NCBI GenBank assembly: GCA_903926385.1
Contig: CAIYIS010000056.1
Coordinates: 1-55,743 of the forward strand
Origin: an uncultured Bacteroidota bacterium
GTDB taxonomy: Bacteria > Bacteroidota > Bacteroidia > 2-12-FULL-35-15
Length of the DNA stretch: 55,743 nt
Reading direction: 5' to 3'
Positions 54,140-55,743 of this stretch are shown piece after piece. A program made the translations under genes and the position numbers. Within the stretch, counting starts at the first letter, position 1, and each line of letters begins with the position of its first letter. Under the pieces are notes generated by a model. The model did not search any database. It was not told the origin of the DNA and worked only from the letters and a program-made list of their open reading frames with translations.

Positions 54140-54736
54140 CTACAAATCGGCTAAAATAGGAATCTGTTTAAAAAACCAGGTGTAAAATTTCTGTTCTTTG
54201 GGTTCGTTGTATGGCCAAAAGTCGATTTGCTGCGGGGGGCTACTTATATATCTTTTTGCTGCCTTGTTTTTTTCCTCTTCAGTATAAGGTTTAAAGTAAT
54301 TTAATGAATCGCTCTTTGTTCTCAAAAGGCATGCTTTAACAGATTTAACTTTTTTGGTTTGTCCTTTTAAATAATCAGGAGAGGCCACATCCCATTTAGC
54401 ATCCCATTTGCCATGATAGTAAAATTCGTTTGTTAAGTGGTAGGTTAGGGAGGTGTCTGTTAACTGGTAAGTGCCATAATAAAAACGCTGAGTGTCGGTC
54501 TTTTCATTCACAGTTGTATAAATAACATTTCCTTTACTGGTAATGTAAAGTGCTCCCGAAAACACCGATTCGCCTGAAATGAGAGTGTGAGGCTCTCCGT
54601 TTTCCTGAAAAAGAAAAAGCTGATTGATGAAGGAAGTAGGTTTGCTAGTCGAGTTGTTTTGTGCAGAATTGCCTTTTTGATTACAAGATGTTGTAATAAT
54701 AAGAATAAACGACAAAAAGGAAAAAGTTGTTTTCAT
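54140..54736 (-). CDS. Small lipoprotein, unknown
   Basis: A 198-aa protein from the ATG at 54736 (an earlier in-frame ATG at 54766 overlaps the upstream gene). The lipobox is TTSC (~15-18), followed by a Gln/Asn/Ser-rich linker and one beta-rich domain (VFSGALYITSKGNVIYTTV; YYGTYQLTDTSLTYHL). No family recognised. It is 10 bases downstream of the Arr gene on the same strand; a functional link to it is not evident. Confidence 0.75.
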   Translation of the reverse strand: MKTTFSFLSFILIITTSCNQKGNSAQNNSTSKPTSFINQLFLFQENGEPHTLISGESVFSGALYITSKGNVIYTTVNEKTDTQRFYYGTYQLTDTSLTYHLTNEFYYHGKWDAKWDVASPDYLKGQTKKVKSVKACLLRTKSDSLNYFKPYTEEEKNKAAKRYISSPPQQIDFWPYNEPKEQKFYTWFFKQIPILADL

Positions 54737-54746
54737 TGAATTTTGT

Positions 54747-55187
54747 TTAGTCTTCAATAGCTTCAATTCCTTGTTGCCTGGCTAGCTCTACAGAATCTTT
54801 CATAGTTTGTAATTGTTCAGGGGCATGCCCTTGCCAATTCAAAATTTCACCAATGATTCGAAGTGGATGGCGAGTACGGTAAGATTTGGTTGGATTTCCA
54901 GGAAATTTCTTGTCGGTTAAGTTAGGGTCGTCTTCAATAGGGCCGGTAGGTTCTATTATGTATATTCTGCCGGGAGGATTGCCCTGAGCCAGTTCGGCAC
55001 CCCAGATGGCTGCATCAAGTGTGGCGGTTAAGTATACATAAGCTGCTTTTTTTCCAATACCAAAATTGGATGTATAGCCGGGTTCCAATAAGTCTCCTTG
55101 CTTCAAATTGGCTTTAGTGCCATGATACAATGTTTGAGACCTTAAGTCGATAATTGGTTGTGAATTTATGTTCTTATTTGTGCTCAT
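54747..55187 (-). CDS. arr: Rifamycin ADP-ribosyltransferase
   Basis: A 146-aa enzyme of normal Arr length. It carries YHGTKANLKQGDLL (H22), AAYVYLTATLDAA (Y52), GRIYIIEPTGPIEDDPN (D87) and the signature TDKKFPGNPTKSYRT, then PLRIIGEI. The H-Y-D residues are those known for Arr. The enzyme moves ADP-ribose from NAD+ to the C23 hydroxyl of rifampicin-type antibiotics, inactivating them. It is intrinsic in many environmental bacteria and sometimes mobile; here it is embedded among ordinary Bacteroidota genes, which suggests chromosomal origin. An activity on a different substrate cannot be excluded. Confidence 0.95.
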   Translation of the reverse strand: MSTNKNINSQPIIDLRSQTLYHGTKANLKQGDLLEPGYTSNFGIGKKAAYVYLTATLDAAIWGAELAQGNPPGRIYIIEPTGPIEDDPNLTDKKFPGNPTKSYRTRHPLRIIGEILNWQGHAPEQLQTMKDSVELARQQGIEAIED

Positions 55188-55260
55188 TAATAGTTCTGTT
55201 TATTCTCCTGTCACCTGCGTTAAAACGAGTGTTAGGGCAGGAGGAATGCTCAAATTAATA

Positions 55261-55743
55261 TCACTCGCAAGCGTAAAGTTTAAAAACTTGTCTGACAGGG
55301 GGTGCAAGTGTAATATCGCTTTTTATTTTGTCCACTATTTTTTCTGAAATATAATTTACATACGATAAAGACAACGAATCGCTATATATTTTACCACAAT
55401 AATTTGTTCCAAAGTGTTTGGTCTTAGTGATGAAGTCGGTAAAATTAATTGAATCTTTTTGGTACAAATCGGGTGTAAACATGTGGGTTTGGATTGAAAT
55501 AGCAGTATCAGTAGGGTCTTCGTATTTTTTCTTTAGCGTTTCAAAGTTTATATACCATTCTTTTACCGCATCAGCATTAATAACAAAACCTTTAGGCACT
55601 TCCTGTGTTATCATTATGCCGCCTCCAGTTGGGTAAAAACGAATAATATCTATAACTCCTCCCGCTTCTTCCGGGTTAATGTGGTTTGCTCCGAATGAGT
55701 AGGCTCCCGGCTTAACGGCTACATATAAACCATTTGTTTTTAA
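55261..55743 (-). CDS. Partial gene cut by the window edge, unknown
   Basis: The frame ending at 55261 is open across the right edge of the window: all 43 codons between 55743 and the ATG at 55614 are sense and read a coherent sequence (GLYVAVKPGAYSFGANHIN, then IRFYPTGGGIMITQE). The ATG at 55614 is therefore internal and 160 codons of a longer gene are visible, missing the start. The visible part ends in a region with a C-terminal YACE. No family recognised. It is 73 bases upstream of arr on the same strand. Confidence 0.65.
   Translation of the reverse strand, partial: LKTNGLYVAVKPGAYSFGANHINPEEAGGVIDIIRFYPTGGGIMITQEVPKGFVINADAVKEWYINFETLKKKYEDPTDTAISIQTHMFTPDLYQKDSINFTDFITKTKHFGTNYCGKIYSDSLSLSYVNYISEKIVDKIKSDITLAPPVRQVFKLYACE

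Overview
The window looks like a Bacteroidota chromosome (Flavobacteriales/Sphingobacteriales-like). It is AT-rich. It encodes many secreted proteins with type IX secretion system (T9SS) C-terminal sorting domains, a PorP/SprF protein, a gliding-motility-type C-terminal domain, a Bacteroidota-type START-like protein, and promoters of the TTTG-N18/19-TAnnTTTG type. No rRNA, no CRISPR array and no insertion sequence was seen. One tRNA (anticodon CAT) is present.

Region 1 (1-9128) appears to be one end of an integrative element abutting the 3' end of a tRNA-Met gene. It ends in a tyrosine recombinase preceded by two small genes. Its cargo looks like conflict/defence genes: a DUF5655-like protein, a small N6-adenine-methylase-like protein without an obvious NPPY motif, and an operon of a TIR - winged-helix-like - DeoR-sensor fusion with a HAD/Cof phosphatase. 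A divergent protein with a coiled coil and two C-terminal membrane segments, and a 288-aa unknown protein, complete it. The TIR-DeoR/HAD pair with its membrane neighbour is the best candidate for an undescribed system in the window.

Region 2 (9.5-19.6 kb) looks like core genome. It holds a START-like protein with an unusual Lys/Ala/Pro-rich N-terminal extension, a PAP2 phosphatase overlapping an ArnT-like glycosyltransferase, a GT2 polyprenyl-phosphate glycosyltransferase, and a roughly 1,270-aa repeat adhesin directly followed by a PorP/SprF gene.

Region 3 (19.6-29.4 kb) contains a cytoplasmic protein made of about 19 PPR-like repeats, which is unusual in bacteria, then an unknown protein and a 42-bp tandem hairpin-repeat array. 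A second ArnT-like glycosyltransferase and a three-gene operon (lipoprotein, beta-barrel, T9SS-secreted repeat protein) follow.

Region 4 (29.5-40.6 kb) is housekeeping: a tandem pair of small membrane paralogues, RarA, a c-type cytochrome lipoprotein, an LpxL-type acyltransferase, a coiled-coil protein, a secreted subtilase, an AddA-like helicase-nuclease without AddB beside it, an aldo/keto reductase and a 50-aa small protein.

Region 5 (40.7-55.7 kb) holds more secreted proteins (a duplicated-domain T9SS protein, a TPR protein, a delta-repeat T9SS protein and a CotH-kinase T9SS protein). It also holds a 21-bp tandem repeat array, a membrane-anchored methyltransferase-like protein, a P-type cation ATPase and a DUF1207-like outer-membrane protein. 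It ends with an Arr-type rifamycin ADP-ribosyltransferase and a gene cut by the window edge.
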